A stretch of 64,000 nt of DNA from Cylicocyclus nassatus (taxonomy: Eukaryota; Nematoda; Chromadorea; Rhabditida; Strongylidae): assembly GCA_958299035.1 (NCBI GenBank), contig CATQJL010000001.1:79319594-79383593 (forward strand). Reading direction: 5' to 3'. Position 1 is the first letter of the stretch. Each line of letters opens with the position of its first letter. A model generated the notes under the pieces. It saw only the letters and a list, made by a program, of their open reading frames with translations. It searched no databases and had not been told where the DNA came from. Of the stretch, positions 10,856 through 21,303 are shown piece by piece. The position numbers were made by a program, and so were the translations under genes.

Positions 10856-13129
10856 GAATTCATAAGTGTTTTTCACCAATCTGGACGACAAAGAGCTTAT
10901 AAGACTTTGTCAAACGAAGCTTGACTCTAAACCGCGCGGCACCCTGTATCTCCTAGGCTCCACTGTCACTATTTGTTTTTCATCTTTACTAAAATTAGTC
11001 TGATGATTGACCTATAAGAACGTTTATCGCACATCTTTGGTGATCTATTCAGCACTGAAGGCTTATGTACTTTAGGCAAGGTTTACAAAAACTTTGTATT
11101 GTTGTATTGGGCGGAAAGAGATAATTGTTTCTTAAATTTAGTTGTCAAACATGCTTTCAAACCATAAGAGTATCATGTACCCACCGTGCTTGTTTTTCGC
11201 TAAATTCATCCGCACTTTGACTGGGGAAAAACAAATATGCCGCAACTTGATACACTTTAGCACGCGATTATACCTAAACGAGACTCCGCTTTCCAGGCTG
11301 TCAACTACAATGCCAATATCAATAGTAAATCCTGCTCAAGTTAACATATTCCAAGCATGCTGTACGATTCTACCATGTGAGTGGTCGCAAAGTCTGTAAT
11401 CAGTGTATTATATCCTCATATACAATTAGCGATAATAACCATAACAGCATATAGTGGCAAAGCTAAACAAACATTTGCCATGTCGCTGTCTTTCCTGAAG
11501 TTTCTGCCATGTGAAAGACTTACATTTACTAACCCTTGCTAGTTGGACAATAGTTGCCAATTTTTAGCTTTCTGTTTGAAATTTTTATCAACGGCATAAT
11601 GAAGCACTGGATTTTTAATAATTACGCGTTCATGGAAAACGAAAGTGACATTTAGTCTCTCATTAAAAACATTCAAATCTATAGAAGAAAGTTTAAGACC
11701 ATATTTTCAGAACGCTAAAATTATTCAAAGTAGTCATTGCCAGTTGTCAAAAGCTTGCAGTTTAGAACTATATTATTAGAAGCAGTGAAGAACTGAGGGA
11801 GGGTGAGCTTTGAAAATGGTGGCGAAAAAAGTCAAAAGTTGCTCAGGCTGGGTTTACTATCCGTACATATGTTTCAAAACAGTTCCAGAACACGCACAGT
11901 TCAAGCGTTGTGCTGAAACTGTTTCGGAATTCAGGAATCAGTATTTATTTATTTATTCATTACATACACTGATGCATAATCTGGCACAGATTGGTGTATC
12001 ACTCATTACTTACTGAAATGTGCAGGTCGTTCTCCTTCGTCGGAGGGTGAGGAAGACCCAAATGCACCGTATGGACGCACCTACCAGGGCTTGGCTGACC
12101 AGCTTAACCTGTAACCGATGAATCCGTTGGGGACCCTGGGCGAGTGGGAAGGGAAATCTCAAGGAAGAGAGTTTACTGGGTCTTCGGATTCCTCGAACGG
12201 CTTTTTCAAGCAAAGTCATTGTCAGCAACCTTCAAGGCAATGTCAAATGATAAAGCGAACGCAACAAAGTAGGACACCAATCTTAGTTTTGCTTTCCATA
12301 GAGAATCTCTCTTGAGATGAACTTTACAATTTCCAATATGAGCATATAGCGCTAGCTTGCTTTACAGAAGTCTGCAAGTAGTTGTAAGTAATAGATGTTT
12401 TGCTTTGAGGTAGGGCCCTGAAAAATTTTCGGAGTGTGCGGCTGACGCAACGTACCTCTATCAAAGAATTTTTTGCCGCTTCTCTTTCTCTTCTCAAGAC
12501 TTTTTTTTTTGAAGAAGTCGTGGGAACGCCACTGCATAGGAAACACATACGATAAAGCAAAAAAAATGAGCAGTCTTGAACAATGCATGCTGTTTCTTAT
12601 TTTCGTGTCTCGCTACCTTTTGTACAATTTATACAAGCGGGTAGCATAATAGGCAAAAGCCTTGTAGATATTGATCATGTTGAAATCCGTGTAGGGCAAT
12701 TTGGAGACCACAACGGTTGCGTACACTGCTCATTTAGGACGACAGAAGGTTCTAAGCCAAATTTAAAGAACCAGGTGTACACCGTAAATCTCTTACATTC
12801 TCTTCAAATAGTTGAAAATAATTGACTGATGATTCTTGCCAAATTTAGCCCGCAAGAGACAGGCTCGTGGGAGTCTAGCCTACGGCGATTTGGGTGATTT
12901 CGTGCACTCAACTTTATCTGACTTGGAGAAATGTCCGACAAGACAGTAAACCTGAGAAAGTTTTGTTGGCGTCTACTTTTTGATGATCATGACATGTTCA
13001 ATAGTAGAAGCTATGGACAGATGAAAGTTAATGAATCTGTGAAAGCAGCAATTCATGACCGCAATTATCTAGAAATACATGCTTCAAAAAAGAAAACAAG
13101 CTTGTTTTCAAATGCTTTTATCTATTTAG
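10856..13129. other. Paralogous stretch without confident gene
   Basis: This aligns with copy 2 from about 51600 to 55335, where copy 2 carries extra insertions (hAT elements and an unexplained segment). Between 12412 and 12540 a segment with an end reading GCAGTGGCG in inverse orientation looks like a degraded hAT-type element. A possible very short exon (about 12741-12776, reading TTEGSKPNLKNQ) is too weak to call. Confidence 0.4.
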
Positions 13130-13239
13130 TTGTGACAACACTTCCACCATCAACAACACTTCCACCGTGCCAGTGTCCCTTAGATTTGTACAGCGACAGT
13201 CTCTGCCCTATTAATGGACCTTGCAACAAAGATCCTAAG
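13130..13239 (+). CDS. Cys-rich N-terminal module exon, copy 1
   Basis: The exon lies between the acceptor TTTTATCTATTTAG and the donor GTAAGC. It reads VTTLPPSTTLPP, a Thr/Pro linker, then CQCPLDLYSDSLCPINGPC and NKDPK. Copy 2 has the matching exon at 56221-56345 with the same boundaries, a different linker and all five cysteines kept, which is good evidence for coding. A Thr/Pro spacer before a CPxxL start is typical of nematode secreted Cys-rich modules such as C6/DUF281 proteins; this family assignment is inference. It enters needing two bases and leaves in phase 0. Confidence 0.6.
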
Positions 13240-13504
13240 GTAAGCTTTTGTTTTAGCTTCACGTAAATACGAATTCCGATGTTTAATTAATGCAAATTTT
13301 TCGCAAAGCGTCTCAAGAATGTTGAGTAATATTCGCAGTTTCAAAAGCTTTGAAGTGATTCACCCGTTTCAAAACTACTGCAAAATCAATCTCTGATTCT
13401 TTCGTAAACTTAGAATGGCAAAAATTCTATCAAAGAAATGCTTATGAATATCATGAATTGAGAGAAATGCAACTATGCATTTTGCTAAGTGATCCTTGAG
13501 ACAC

Positions 13505-14100
13505 GTTAATCGACCTTCGAAGATGGGTTATGGTTTGACACTAATTTTACAAAACAAATGAGCATTCATCGCTTCAGATTAGCAACTTTCGAATATTACG
13601 GGTACAGTCTGGGGCGCGAAAAACTGAATTATGATGATTTTTTCCCGGAAAACTTGATGAATCGGAAACAAAAAACAACAGGTAGAAAGAGAAGAAAAAG
13701 CTGCGTCGAATGACATCCGAGCTGTTTGCCGGTTGCTGCTCTCTGAGGTTTGAATTGACCAAATATGGAATTTAATAGCATTGAAAAATTAATTGAGCGG
13801 TAAGGAAAAGAAGAAAATTGCTCTGTGCCCCAGAAGGTTTGCTCTATCCACCCGTTACTTGCACTTCCTCGGAGAATAGGTATAAAAATTCAGAAAAATA
13901 GCCGAGCTTGACTATGGCAAAAACATGAGTCGCAGATTTTGGTAATTTCTTGAGAGCTTATTGAATATTATGCAATGAAATTATCACAATAAAAAGAGGA
14001 TGAAATGTTGCATCGAATGCTCCCAAGATCTTTTGAAAATCTTGATTCCATGGAATGTGGTGTTGTCTGGAAAAAGCGACATCACTTTGGAACGACCCAA
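13505..14100. mobile_element. Truncated mariner-type fold-back element, copy 1
   Basis: This is the right part of the element found complete at 58392-59421. It ends AACGACCCAA followed by TA, matching the degenerate inverse of TTAGGTCGTTCC. The left arm is missing; copy 1 joins directly at about 13505 while copy 2 has about 2 kb more to its left. It includes an open stretch with WFDTNFTKQMSIHRFRLATF that is also present in the other copies. Confidence 0.6.
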
Positions 14101-14359
14101 TATATTAATCTGTTGTTAAAGTAATGTGTGTTCTTTGCCGCGAAAGAGAATGAAAAAATGTACAAAAATATATCGATGCAGCAAAGAGCTCTAAACTGCT
14201 TTCAATGAGCTCAAGAAATTCGATACCTGCGAAACTTTGAAGAAGAGTCTATTTATGAAATCTCAAATTCGGATTTTTGCCCACAGAAATCTAAGAAAAG
14301 TCCAAATTGCCTAAAAAAGTCACCTGTCGCATAGCTATTCATTTACACACTTGATGTAT

Positions 14360-14920
14360 ACAGAGGGCCTCAAAAGTATGTATACACTGTTTGGTCTTTG
14401 ATATCTCTTTTCCCAAGGAGTCTTTCGCCTACCCCAAGGCCCACTTTGTATAGCTAGCTTAGACTAAGATTTACAGCATGGAGCGAGTCACCTCTCTTTG
14501 GGATTACTAGAAACTTCAAAAAGAGTTGTAAGTTATTAGGGACCCTCTTCCGCCTCAGAAATCAAAACGAACAAACCAATCAGAAAACTTTTATATCAGG
14601 TCAGTTCAAGCTGAAAACCAAATGTGATTTTTGCATTTTACCGCAAGTTCCTTCATAACTTATGCCGGATAAACCGCATTAGCTATTTTTACAATAGTCC
14701 ATAAAATTGTAATTACGCTATTTAAAAAGCTTTGCGAACTCGTAAAAAGTTGAATAATTAAATCAGCGAAAGTGAAAATCCTAGTACACCACTTTTCAGA
14801 ATTTTTGGAACCTTTTACTAAAACTCTATCAATTCGCAATGATACTGTAAGCAGATCCTACCGTAATCTTAATCTTCAGTGGTGAAGAGCGATAGGTGAC
14901 TTGCTCATATATCACATCTA
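14360..14920. mobile_element. Left part of split Tc1-like MITE
   Basis: The left end contains CTCAAAAGTATGTATACACTG, cut short, matching the inverse of the end at about 31250-31274. In copy 2 the same element is at 59695-60051 and is not interrupted by the nest. Here the 16-kb nest inserted at a TA inside it, so its right part lies at 31178-31274. Confidence 0.6.
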
Positions 14921-16256
14921 CAATACCGCTCGTAACTGGTGAAAAAATTGGCGGCAAGCGCCGCGTCGCGCGTCAAACTTAGGCGGAAAAGCGGCAGTTG
15001 CCGCCTAACTTTGTCGCGCGCATCTTCCAGTACACAGATGTGCCTAGTTGTTGGATTTAAGTGTTTTTCTTGGAATTTTAGTGTAAATAGATCATTCAGT
15101 GTGCTGATTCCAGAGGCTACATACACATTCTGTTGAGCACTGCAGAAATAGGGCAGGTATAGTTTAAGAGCTCATTCCGCATGGATGTGTGAAATTGGGC
15201 TTTTCTCGGCGAAGTATGACGGGTCCCAAAATGCAGAAAGACAAAGGGAAATAGCTGGAAATCGCATAAGAAGCAGATATCGCGGGATGCCGCGCGTGCT
15301 GTGCAATGTACAATACCACCCACAGAACGGGAATTTCGCGAAATTCCAGAAATTTCGCGATTCCGCAATATCGCAAATTATGCAGCGCCATAACTTTCTT
15401 CGGAATGAATATATTCTAAATCCGAAAGCAACATTGTGTTCAGCTCGTCAAGGCGAATCTTTCGACATACGTCATGTCATCTATATCTTGTTTCCAGTTT
15501 TCTCAAATTGTTCTGAGGAGGTCCCTTCGCAAGTATGTAACGCGGCGCCTAACCAACATGAAAGCTTTCAGTAAACACCATTCGATAGCGCTCTTCTTGT
15601 AGATTATAGTGCGCTAGAAAGCTGCCGCAGACTTCTTTCCAAAAGAGAAAAAACGTTGGTACTGGAAAAATCACTCTTTTCCAGATTCTACTCGCCGTAA
15701 CTTTCTTTGGAGTGGATATTTTCTGAATCCGAAAAATGCGTTGGCTTAGCTCATCAAGTCAAATCTTTCGGTATGCAGAATGTCCTTGATATCTCGATTT
15801 CAGTATTCTCAAAACTTTCTGCGGGCGTCTCTTCGCAAAGGTGTGAAGCAGCGCGTATTGCCCCCAGTAAATTCAGGAAGAAATTTTCGATAGTACTTCT
15901 TCTGTAGATTATGGGGCGCTAGAAATTAGCCGCACACTTCTTTCCAAAGGAGTTAGAAGGGCTGGTGAATTCTGAAAAAATTAAGTCGTTCTAAATTTTT
16001 CTCAACGTAACTCTAAAATATGAAGCTCTCTTGCTAAGCAGATGTGATTTTCGTAATCAGCAGGTCAGATAACCCTTATGAGCAAGTTTTCAAGATGTTC
16101 GAGCAATTTCATTTTTTTCTCGTTTTACGCTCTGAAGCTGGTCGATGGATTTTGGTCAAAATGTTCATGCTCTTAAATTGTGAGATAACTTCTCTTATAG
16201 AGGTTTTCGAACACGCTCTTTACGAAAATCAAGGTCTTTGAGGATTACAGGGTCTT
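14921..16256 (+). repeat. Left arm of giant fold-back element
   Basis: This arm is an inverted copy of about 28740-30034; for example the frame reading MIFVISRSDNPYEQVFKMFE occurs here at 16044 and inverted at 28925. Its continuation lies after the BEL insertion at 28003-28266. The outermost 100 bases are GC-rich and contain GGCGGCAAG and GCCGCCTAAC. Two direct repeats of about 260 bases, spaced about 299, lie at 15395-15650 and 15694-15955. I regard the reading frames as incidental, since nothing recognisable is encoded. Confidence 0.8.
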
Positions 16257-16650
16257 TGTTTTGAACTGCGCTTACAGTCCAAATATATATGTGATACACA
16301 ACCAAAATAACTTTATTGTTACAATAAACACCGCCTACTACTAGCATCCTACTTTCCTTCCATTCCCACTCAACAACTTCTATTACTTCTCATAACTCAG
16401 CTGGGACAATACTAGGTACCTACTTCCATCCCCTTTCCGGCGGGCGCTATATATTTCAATAGTAGCCTTACAGTCAGAGACGATGGACATAAAGAAGGGG
16501 AAGCTTAGAGGACCGACCCTGTGTCGGGAGCTAAAAGAATGAAAGCGCGAGAGAGCCTCGCTCTTGGCTTTAGGCAGCTTTTATACTCGCCAACGCGCGT
16601 CGCGCGCTTGCCGCTAAATCAACGTTCATCATGAACGAGAGTTCATGACA
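16257..16650 (-). repeat. 3' LTR of the BEL element
   Basis: On the element strand it begins TGTCATGAAC and ends GTTCAAAACA. It holds TATAAAAG (- strand, 16578-16585) and AATAAA signals on both strands near 16313-16327. A small palindrome GTTCATCATGAAC lies near the outer end. Confidence 0.93.
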
Positions 16651-17308
16651 CTCCCGACTTCACAATTGTTTTCCACGGCGATTGCAAAAGCCGTTCCTCC
16701 GCCCGCCTTTGTTTTTGTAGATTTCCACAAAGATAACAACATTACACAACAACAGTCAAAGTTATTAAACTAAAATAATATAAGTGTTAACAAGAAACTA
16801 TTGACATGTTTCTACTTATTATATCTGATGGAGTGTAGAGGGCGTCTTGTGTTTGCAATAATGTCTCTTCGGCTCGGCGATGTAGGCACACTGTTCGTTT
16901 GGTGTTGTATACTCAGCAGTTGAGGGAAGTAAGCAGACGTTGACGAAGCATCAGTTTGAAGACGATGATTTTTCCCAGTTATATTTCATTTTCTTTCATT
17001 TCCGCTTATATTTCTTTCTTTTTTGTTTGTTTTTGTTTGTTTTGTTTTCAGTTTGTTTCAACCATGATTCCATAAAATAGTAATAGGGTACTTATTTTCA
17101 TGCAAGAATATTTTACGCATTTTATAGGCTTTATCTTAAACTTCAATACCATGACTTCCGAGATACACTATCAAATTATAAATGCTTACAATTACATTCT
17201 TTCATTGCAAATGCGAAAATTTCACAAATTATTACAAGCTTTGCAATCAATGATATGAAATGAAGCTTTAGATTACAACCTTACAAGATTACAATAAGTT
17301 CAGGAATT
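16651..17308 (-). other. BEL 3' non-coding region and polypurine tract
   Basis: About 660 bases separate the accessory exon 2 stop from the 3' LTR. On the element strand the last bases are AAGTCGGGAG, a weak purine tract next to the LTR. TG/T-rich stretches at about 16995-17050 have no recognised role. Confidence 0.5.
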
Positions 17309-17758
17309 TCAATCATCTTTCGACATAGGGAATGTAAAAGGACAAAATGTGGAATGATGTTTTTTAGCTTCATCATCCCTTCCATCTCTTTCACAATAAA
17401 AACACAATGATTTTGTTTTGCAAAAAGTAACTAAGTGATTTGCGTGCTTGAGGCACCTTTCACATTTGTTCAAATCATGAACGCGGTGGTACCTGTCTTC
17501 CAGTGTTGCATACTTCTTACATTGGGTCGCGAAGTGTTCGCCATAGCACAGCATGCACGGTCCCTGACGTTGAAGTCCACTGGGTCCTGGTGATGGCGAC
17601 CGCTGTTGCTTTTCCCTTTCTTTCTTCTCTTCCCTTTCCCTTTTCGGGTATGATTCCCTTTTCCCCGTGCTTTCACCGAACCGTTTCCCGTCTGTTTTTT
17701 CCTGCCAATAACGGCTTTCGAGACGTTGCAACTGGTTCGTGTGAAATTCTGATGCGTG
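17309..17758 (-). CDS. BEL accessory zinc-knuckle protein, exon 2
   Basis: This exon is preceded on the - strand by the acceptor TTCATTTCAG and runs 149 codons to a stop. After a basic, Ser/Pro-containing segment come three zinc-binding units: CMLCYGEHFATQC (CX2CX3HX4C), CERCLKHANHLVTFC and a longer CFYC...HHSTFC unit. The order and spacing follow those of the element's own Gag knuckles, so it probably derives from a duplicated nucleocapsid region and should bind nucleic acid; that is inference. Joined to exon 1 in phase 0 across a 208-base intron with GTGAGT donor, it would give about 230 residues. Its expression would need a spliced or downstream-initiated mRNA. Confidence 0.7.
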   Translation of the reverse strand, partial: HASEFHTNQLQRLESRYWQEKTDGKRFGESTGKRESYPKREREEKKEREKQQRSPSPGPSGLQRQGPCMLCYGEHFATQCKKYATLEDRYHRVHDLNKCERCLKHANHLVTFCKTKSLCFYCERDGRDDEAKKHHSTFCPFTFPMSKDD

Positions 17759-17966
17759 CTGAAATGAATAAATGTCATTTGTCACATTTTACATGTGCTG
17801 TTTACCTTTTTTGAGTTTCTGAATTCCCCATAAGTGGCAATTGGTCTTTTTCGATTCTTAAAAACCACCAATAGACATAGGAATAAAATTCTCCCTCTTC
17901 ATTTTTCAATTTATTTCACCAAACCCCCGCTTATTTACTTATTTTGATTTACAATTTATTACTCAC

Positions 17967-18209
17967 CGCAATTGTGGCTAATTTTCCTTCCATGCTTTCC
18001 AATCTCGCGTTGATTCTCATAAGTTCTGCCCTTATGCCACTAGTGGGCTGGAGGTCTTCCGGTTCTCTTCTTCTTGCAGGGTTCACCAAGACCCTTTCGT
18101 TTCCGATGGTTTCAAACTGATCCTCCATTTCTTCGTCGGAGTCGGGTGGCGGTCTCACTGGTTCTGGTTCTTCTGGTGGAGGAGCGTTTTCCTCTCTCTC
18201 TTCATTCAT
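17967..18209 (-). CDS. BEL accessory protein, exon 1
   Basis: The first ATG directly follows a TTTTGCAG acceptor on the - strand, so either cis- or trans-splicing could place the 5' end of an mRNA here. The 81 codons encode an acidic, Pro-rich region (for example ENAPPPEEPEPVRPPP) and then a short amphipathic stretch (IRAELMRINARLESMEGKLA) suited to a coiled coil. The exon ends at GCG followed by GTGAGT; reading on instead gives only five more codons before a stop. It lies 3' of env, an unusual place for an extra gene in BEL elements. Confidence 0.65.
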
Positions 18210-18366
18210 CTGCAAAATCTGTTTTCAGCTTTCTGGTCTTTCATTTACTAATTACAAAATCACGCCGACAAAATTCCATGGAGCATGAAAGTTTTTAGCA
18301 AAATATTTCCTGAGGGATATGAGTTACTACTATGTACAAGATGAAAATTTCATAAATTCTAAAGTT

Positions 18367-20856
18367 TCAAATGCAAAATTTCCACAACGATCTGAGGATC
18401 TTAAAGGGAAACATAAAAATGAGGCGCAGCATCCTGCGCAGCGCGTGTAGGAAGAAATAAATAATTCGAAGTGGAAGGAATGTGGGCATGAGCATTATCA
18501 TGTTTAAGCCGTTTTGCTTTTCATGAGAACTCCAACATCGAGGCAGATATGTTGCGGTGATAAGCGTCACGACCGTAACACTGGTAATTACGCACACCGT
18601 ATAGATGAAATATGTTTTACATATATCGAAGAAATGCATAATGTCGGGCAGGACAAGGGTAAAATCCTCTGCCAATTCTTCTGTTTTGTTCCCTATTTTG
18701 AAATATTTCCAAATTGGTTTCATTCCATTTATATAATTTAACGTTCCTTCCAATTCAAAATGCGTTCGATGATTTCCGCATTCGGCCTTGCATTGCTCTT
18801 TTACTGTTGCAACATTTGAAAATAGCCGCACTTCATTTTTTGCTCCCTCTGGAGTGCACGAAAGTGTAAATTGTTGCGTTGAACAAAAAACTTGTGCGAT
18901 TGTGTGTGGAACGTCTGAATAACATGTCAGTTCGGCTACTGCACCCTTGATGCAGTTGTAACATCCTCGTATTGTTGTAAGTATGATATTGCAAGTAAAG
19001 TCAGTGTAATGTTGACTAATTTCAGTTACCGTAGCTTTCAACATTATAGCTAGTTCCACAGTTGCCATTTCCGTGTATATCATCGGTTCCTTATTGGTTT
19101 GTGATGTTATAACGCCGCCACCTGGTAGAGGTATCGGCATAGTATGTGCTAAATTCATTAGAGCACTTACATTGTTGTGCTTGCAATAGCAGTTCGCAGA
19201 GTTTTCAGCTGGATTGCATTTGCATGTATTTTCTATGATACATGTAGAGTCGTTTCTCAAAGGATTCTTATCGCAAGCATAACTGAAAGTTGTAGCTTCA
19301 GTGATGAAGGCTGTGTTCTGGCCATCACTTACGAATCTTTTTGACATTATTGTGATCGGTGATGTCATTACCGAAGTAACTTCCACTCTTATACTTCCCA
19401 GTTGCTTCGTGGTGTGTGGTTTTACTCCGACATTGTTGAGGTTCATTACTTTGCGATTTCTGCGGGATTCCTCATAGTTTAATCTTACCATTTCCGACCA
19501 CGTTGGACATTGGAAGATTTTAAAGATTTTTTCGTCTATAGGAACATGATATATACGGTAGAATAAACATCCTGAGGATGGAAATCCACAGGAGCAGCCG
19601 ATACCCCCGCACGATTCCGTGCAGAAGGTTATCCCCGTATAATTATTCGCAATGTCAAGTTCTTCAACTTTGCTGTCGGGAGTAATACGTGCACATTTGC
19701 TTCCTGTACAAGATCCCATGTGGGGGCATCTTTTGCTGTACTGCACTCGTGTTTCTGTGTTACGAGTAAAGTACAATGTTTCTTTCCTGCACTGCATCCA
19801 CATTCCAGCGAAAGTAAGCTTCAAAATGTGCTGTGTTTCATTACGATGTCGCACGTGTAGGCAAAGTTCTGGTCGGAGCGGCTGAAGTTTAGCTAATACC
19901 GTCTTTCGTATCACACAACTATTGTCTCTGTCGTTACATAGAGAAGTCTCCGTTGGTATAATCACTGTTTGTTGACATCCGTATGTGACGTGTACGGTGG
20001 CTGCTATGGTCAGAATTTTTACAATCGTGGATGCAGCCCATTTCCTTCGTCTTTCATTTCTTATTTCAACGAGTGGTATAGATTCAGTATCCTCTCTTTT
20101 GCATTTCACAAGATTTCTGAGACAGTCTACTATCATGAAGACAAAGCACAGTTTATGTACCATTGCTTTAGTTCCTTTCAATATTTTCTTTGCCACGAAT
20201 AACGTGACACAGCTAATTACTATCAGCATATAAAGTAAGATTCCTGCTACTCCAATTGCTAGTTTTGGCCAACATTCTGGGTTAGAAATCATAATGCTAC
20301 AAAAATTGCAGTCTATTTGTTCACAGAATGGACTCGGTGGACAAAGTTTATGCGAGGATACTGTACCACTTGTTGTTAGAGCTTTTACTGCGACGTAGTA
20401 AGGGTGTAAGATTACTTCTGGAGAGAACTGTATTGTGATGTTCATGTCGGGTTGTTTAAGTTCAAAACATTGTTCATTTCCACAAACTTGCAACTCTTGA
20501 AATGAAAGTTGTGTGCCAATGTTAATTCCTCCCTTTGTGCATTCCATGCGCACGTCTTGGTTGTTCTTTGCGTTCGCATTTGCGCACAATAGGGTTATGA
20601 TCGCAAGAGTTAGCCATCGATGCCATTTCACGCCTGCGTTCGATATTGTTTCTGCGGCACGGCTAATCGATGTAATGTTTACGTATGTTTTACGCTCTTT
20701 TGCGCGGCGTGCCAGAAATGGTCGCTTTCTGTTGGCTGTATGATTTTGTTGTTCTGCGGCATTTACGTCGTCTTGATGTTTAACATCCACCGGCATTGAT
20801 TTTTCATTCTTTTCTGGGACTCTGTTTTCATACGCTACTTTCTCGTCGTTGTCTAT
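18367..20856 (-). CDS. env: Envelope polyprotein, phlebovirus Gn/Gc-like
   Basis: This is the frame continuing directly from the Pol tail with no stop between, about 830 residues. Counting from the start of the combined frame at 21234, a signal-like segment LTLAIITLLCANANA is at residues 208-222, a Cys-rich ectodomain follows to about 322, and a membrane segment is at 325-348. A second signal-like segment (about 403-418) opens a larger Cys-rich ectodomain with N-glycosylation sites, ending in a membrane anchor at 876-898 and a tail. The cluster CGGIGCSCGFPSSGCLFYR (542-560) is the hallmark of phlebovirus G2/Gc-related class II fusion proteins found in nematode BEL env genes. The frame is intact. 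Location would be secretory membranes and cell surface. It is likely expressed from a spliced mRNA, though I could not fix the acceptor. Confidence 0.88.
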   Translation of the reverse strand: MDNDEKVAYENRVPEKNEKSMPVDVKHQDDVNAAEQQNHTANRKRPFLARRAKERKTYVNITSISRAAETISNAGVKWHRWLTLAIITLLCANANAKNNQDVRMECTKGGINIGTQLSFQELQVCGNEQCFELKQPDMNITIQFSPEVILHPYYVAVKALTTSGTVSSHKLCPPSPFCEQIDCNFCSIMISNPECWPKLAIGVAGILLYMLIVISCVTLFVAKKILKGTKAMVHKLCFVFMIVDCLRNLVKCKREDTESIPLVEIRNERRRKWAASTIVKILTIAATVHVTYGCQQTVIIPTETSLCNDRDNSCVIRKTVLAKLQPLRPELCLHVRHRNETQHILKLTFAGMWMQCRKETLYFTRNTETRVQYSKRCPHMGSCTGSKCARITPDSKVEELDIANNYTGITFCTESCGGIGCSCGFPSSGCLFYRIYHVPIDEKIFKIFQCPTWSEMVRLNYEESRRNRKVMNLNNVGVKPHTTKQLGSIRVEVTSVMTSPITIMSKRFVSDGQNTAFITEATTFSYACDKNPLRNDSTCIIENTCKCNPAENSANCYCKHNNVSALMNLAHTMPIPLPGGGVITSQTNKEPMIYTEMATVELAIMLKATVTEISQHYTDFTCNIILTTIRGCYNCIKGAVAELTCYSDVPHTIAQVFCSTQQFTLSCTPEGAKNEVRLFSNVATVKEQCKAECGNHRTHFELEGTLNYINGMKPIWKYFKIGNKTEELAEDFTLVLPDIMHFFDICKTYFIYTVCVITSVTVVTLITATYLPRCWSSHEKQNGLNMIMLMPTFLPLRIIYFFLHALRRMLRLIFMFPFKILRSLWKFCI

Positions 20857-21303
20857 TTCCAATGGAATTAACATATTTACTGATCTCTCCACAACTGATT
20901 TTGCGCTTTTAACTTTCACCGATCTGATTTCTCCGTCGTTGTCTTCCATTAATTCGACTACTAGCCCTAAAGGCCACTCTCCTCTTGACTGGGTGTCGTC
21001 CATAATAAAAACAACTTCTCCTATTGTTGGTTTTTGACGGGTAAACAATTTCTGCTTTATTCGTTTTTGGTGAAAGTTACGAAGTTCCAAAATATAATGA
21101 TTAATCCAAAGCTTCCACATGCTGTTGAGGTAGCTTTGTTGTTTGCAGAAATATTCTTCTGCTTCTTCTTTCGTTGATATCCTTGAAATATAATCAGGAT
21201 CACTTTCTGCTTTCTTTACATGTGGGTCTAACAAAGTTAGATTTGCTTTGGGAATAAGAAAGTCTATTGGTCGTAATATTACTGAATCTTCGATAGTGCT
21301 TTT
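20857..21303 (-). CDS. pol: Pol C-terminal tail (integrase end, DUF5641-like)
   Basis: The tail begins with a stretch reading ILRPIDFLIPKANLT, then about 125 residues that include YLNSMWKLWINHYILELR and a GEVVFIMDDTQSRGEWPLG segment typical of the C-terminal domain of BEL/Pao integrases. It is out of frame with the integrase core upstream by one base and in frame with the envelope downstream. This arrangement would fuse Pol and Env if translated straight through; protease processing or separate mRNAs are more likely. Confidence 0.85.

Larger units (their letters stand above)
1..14920. repeat. Tandem unit copy 1, proximal part
   Basis: This stretch aligns collinearly with 47326-59944, starting at AACATGTTATACAT here and AACACGTTATACAT there. 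The copies are interrupted by different mobile elements: the 2543-4323 and 6332-10241 insertions are only here. By eye on sample stretches (such as 5521-5720 against 50160-50360) identity is high 80s percent. The unit begins at or before the left edge of the window. Orientation of both copies is the same, so this is a direct, not inverted, duplication. Confidence 0.9.

Noticed and set aside
15185..16241. Frames conserved in both fold-back arms (for example the one containing DNPYEQVFKMFEQF)
   Set aside because: Identity between arms keeps frames alike at every position, not only in codons; no recognised protein and no splice logic.
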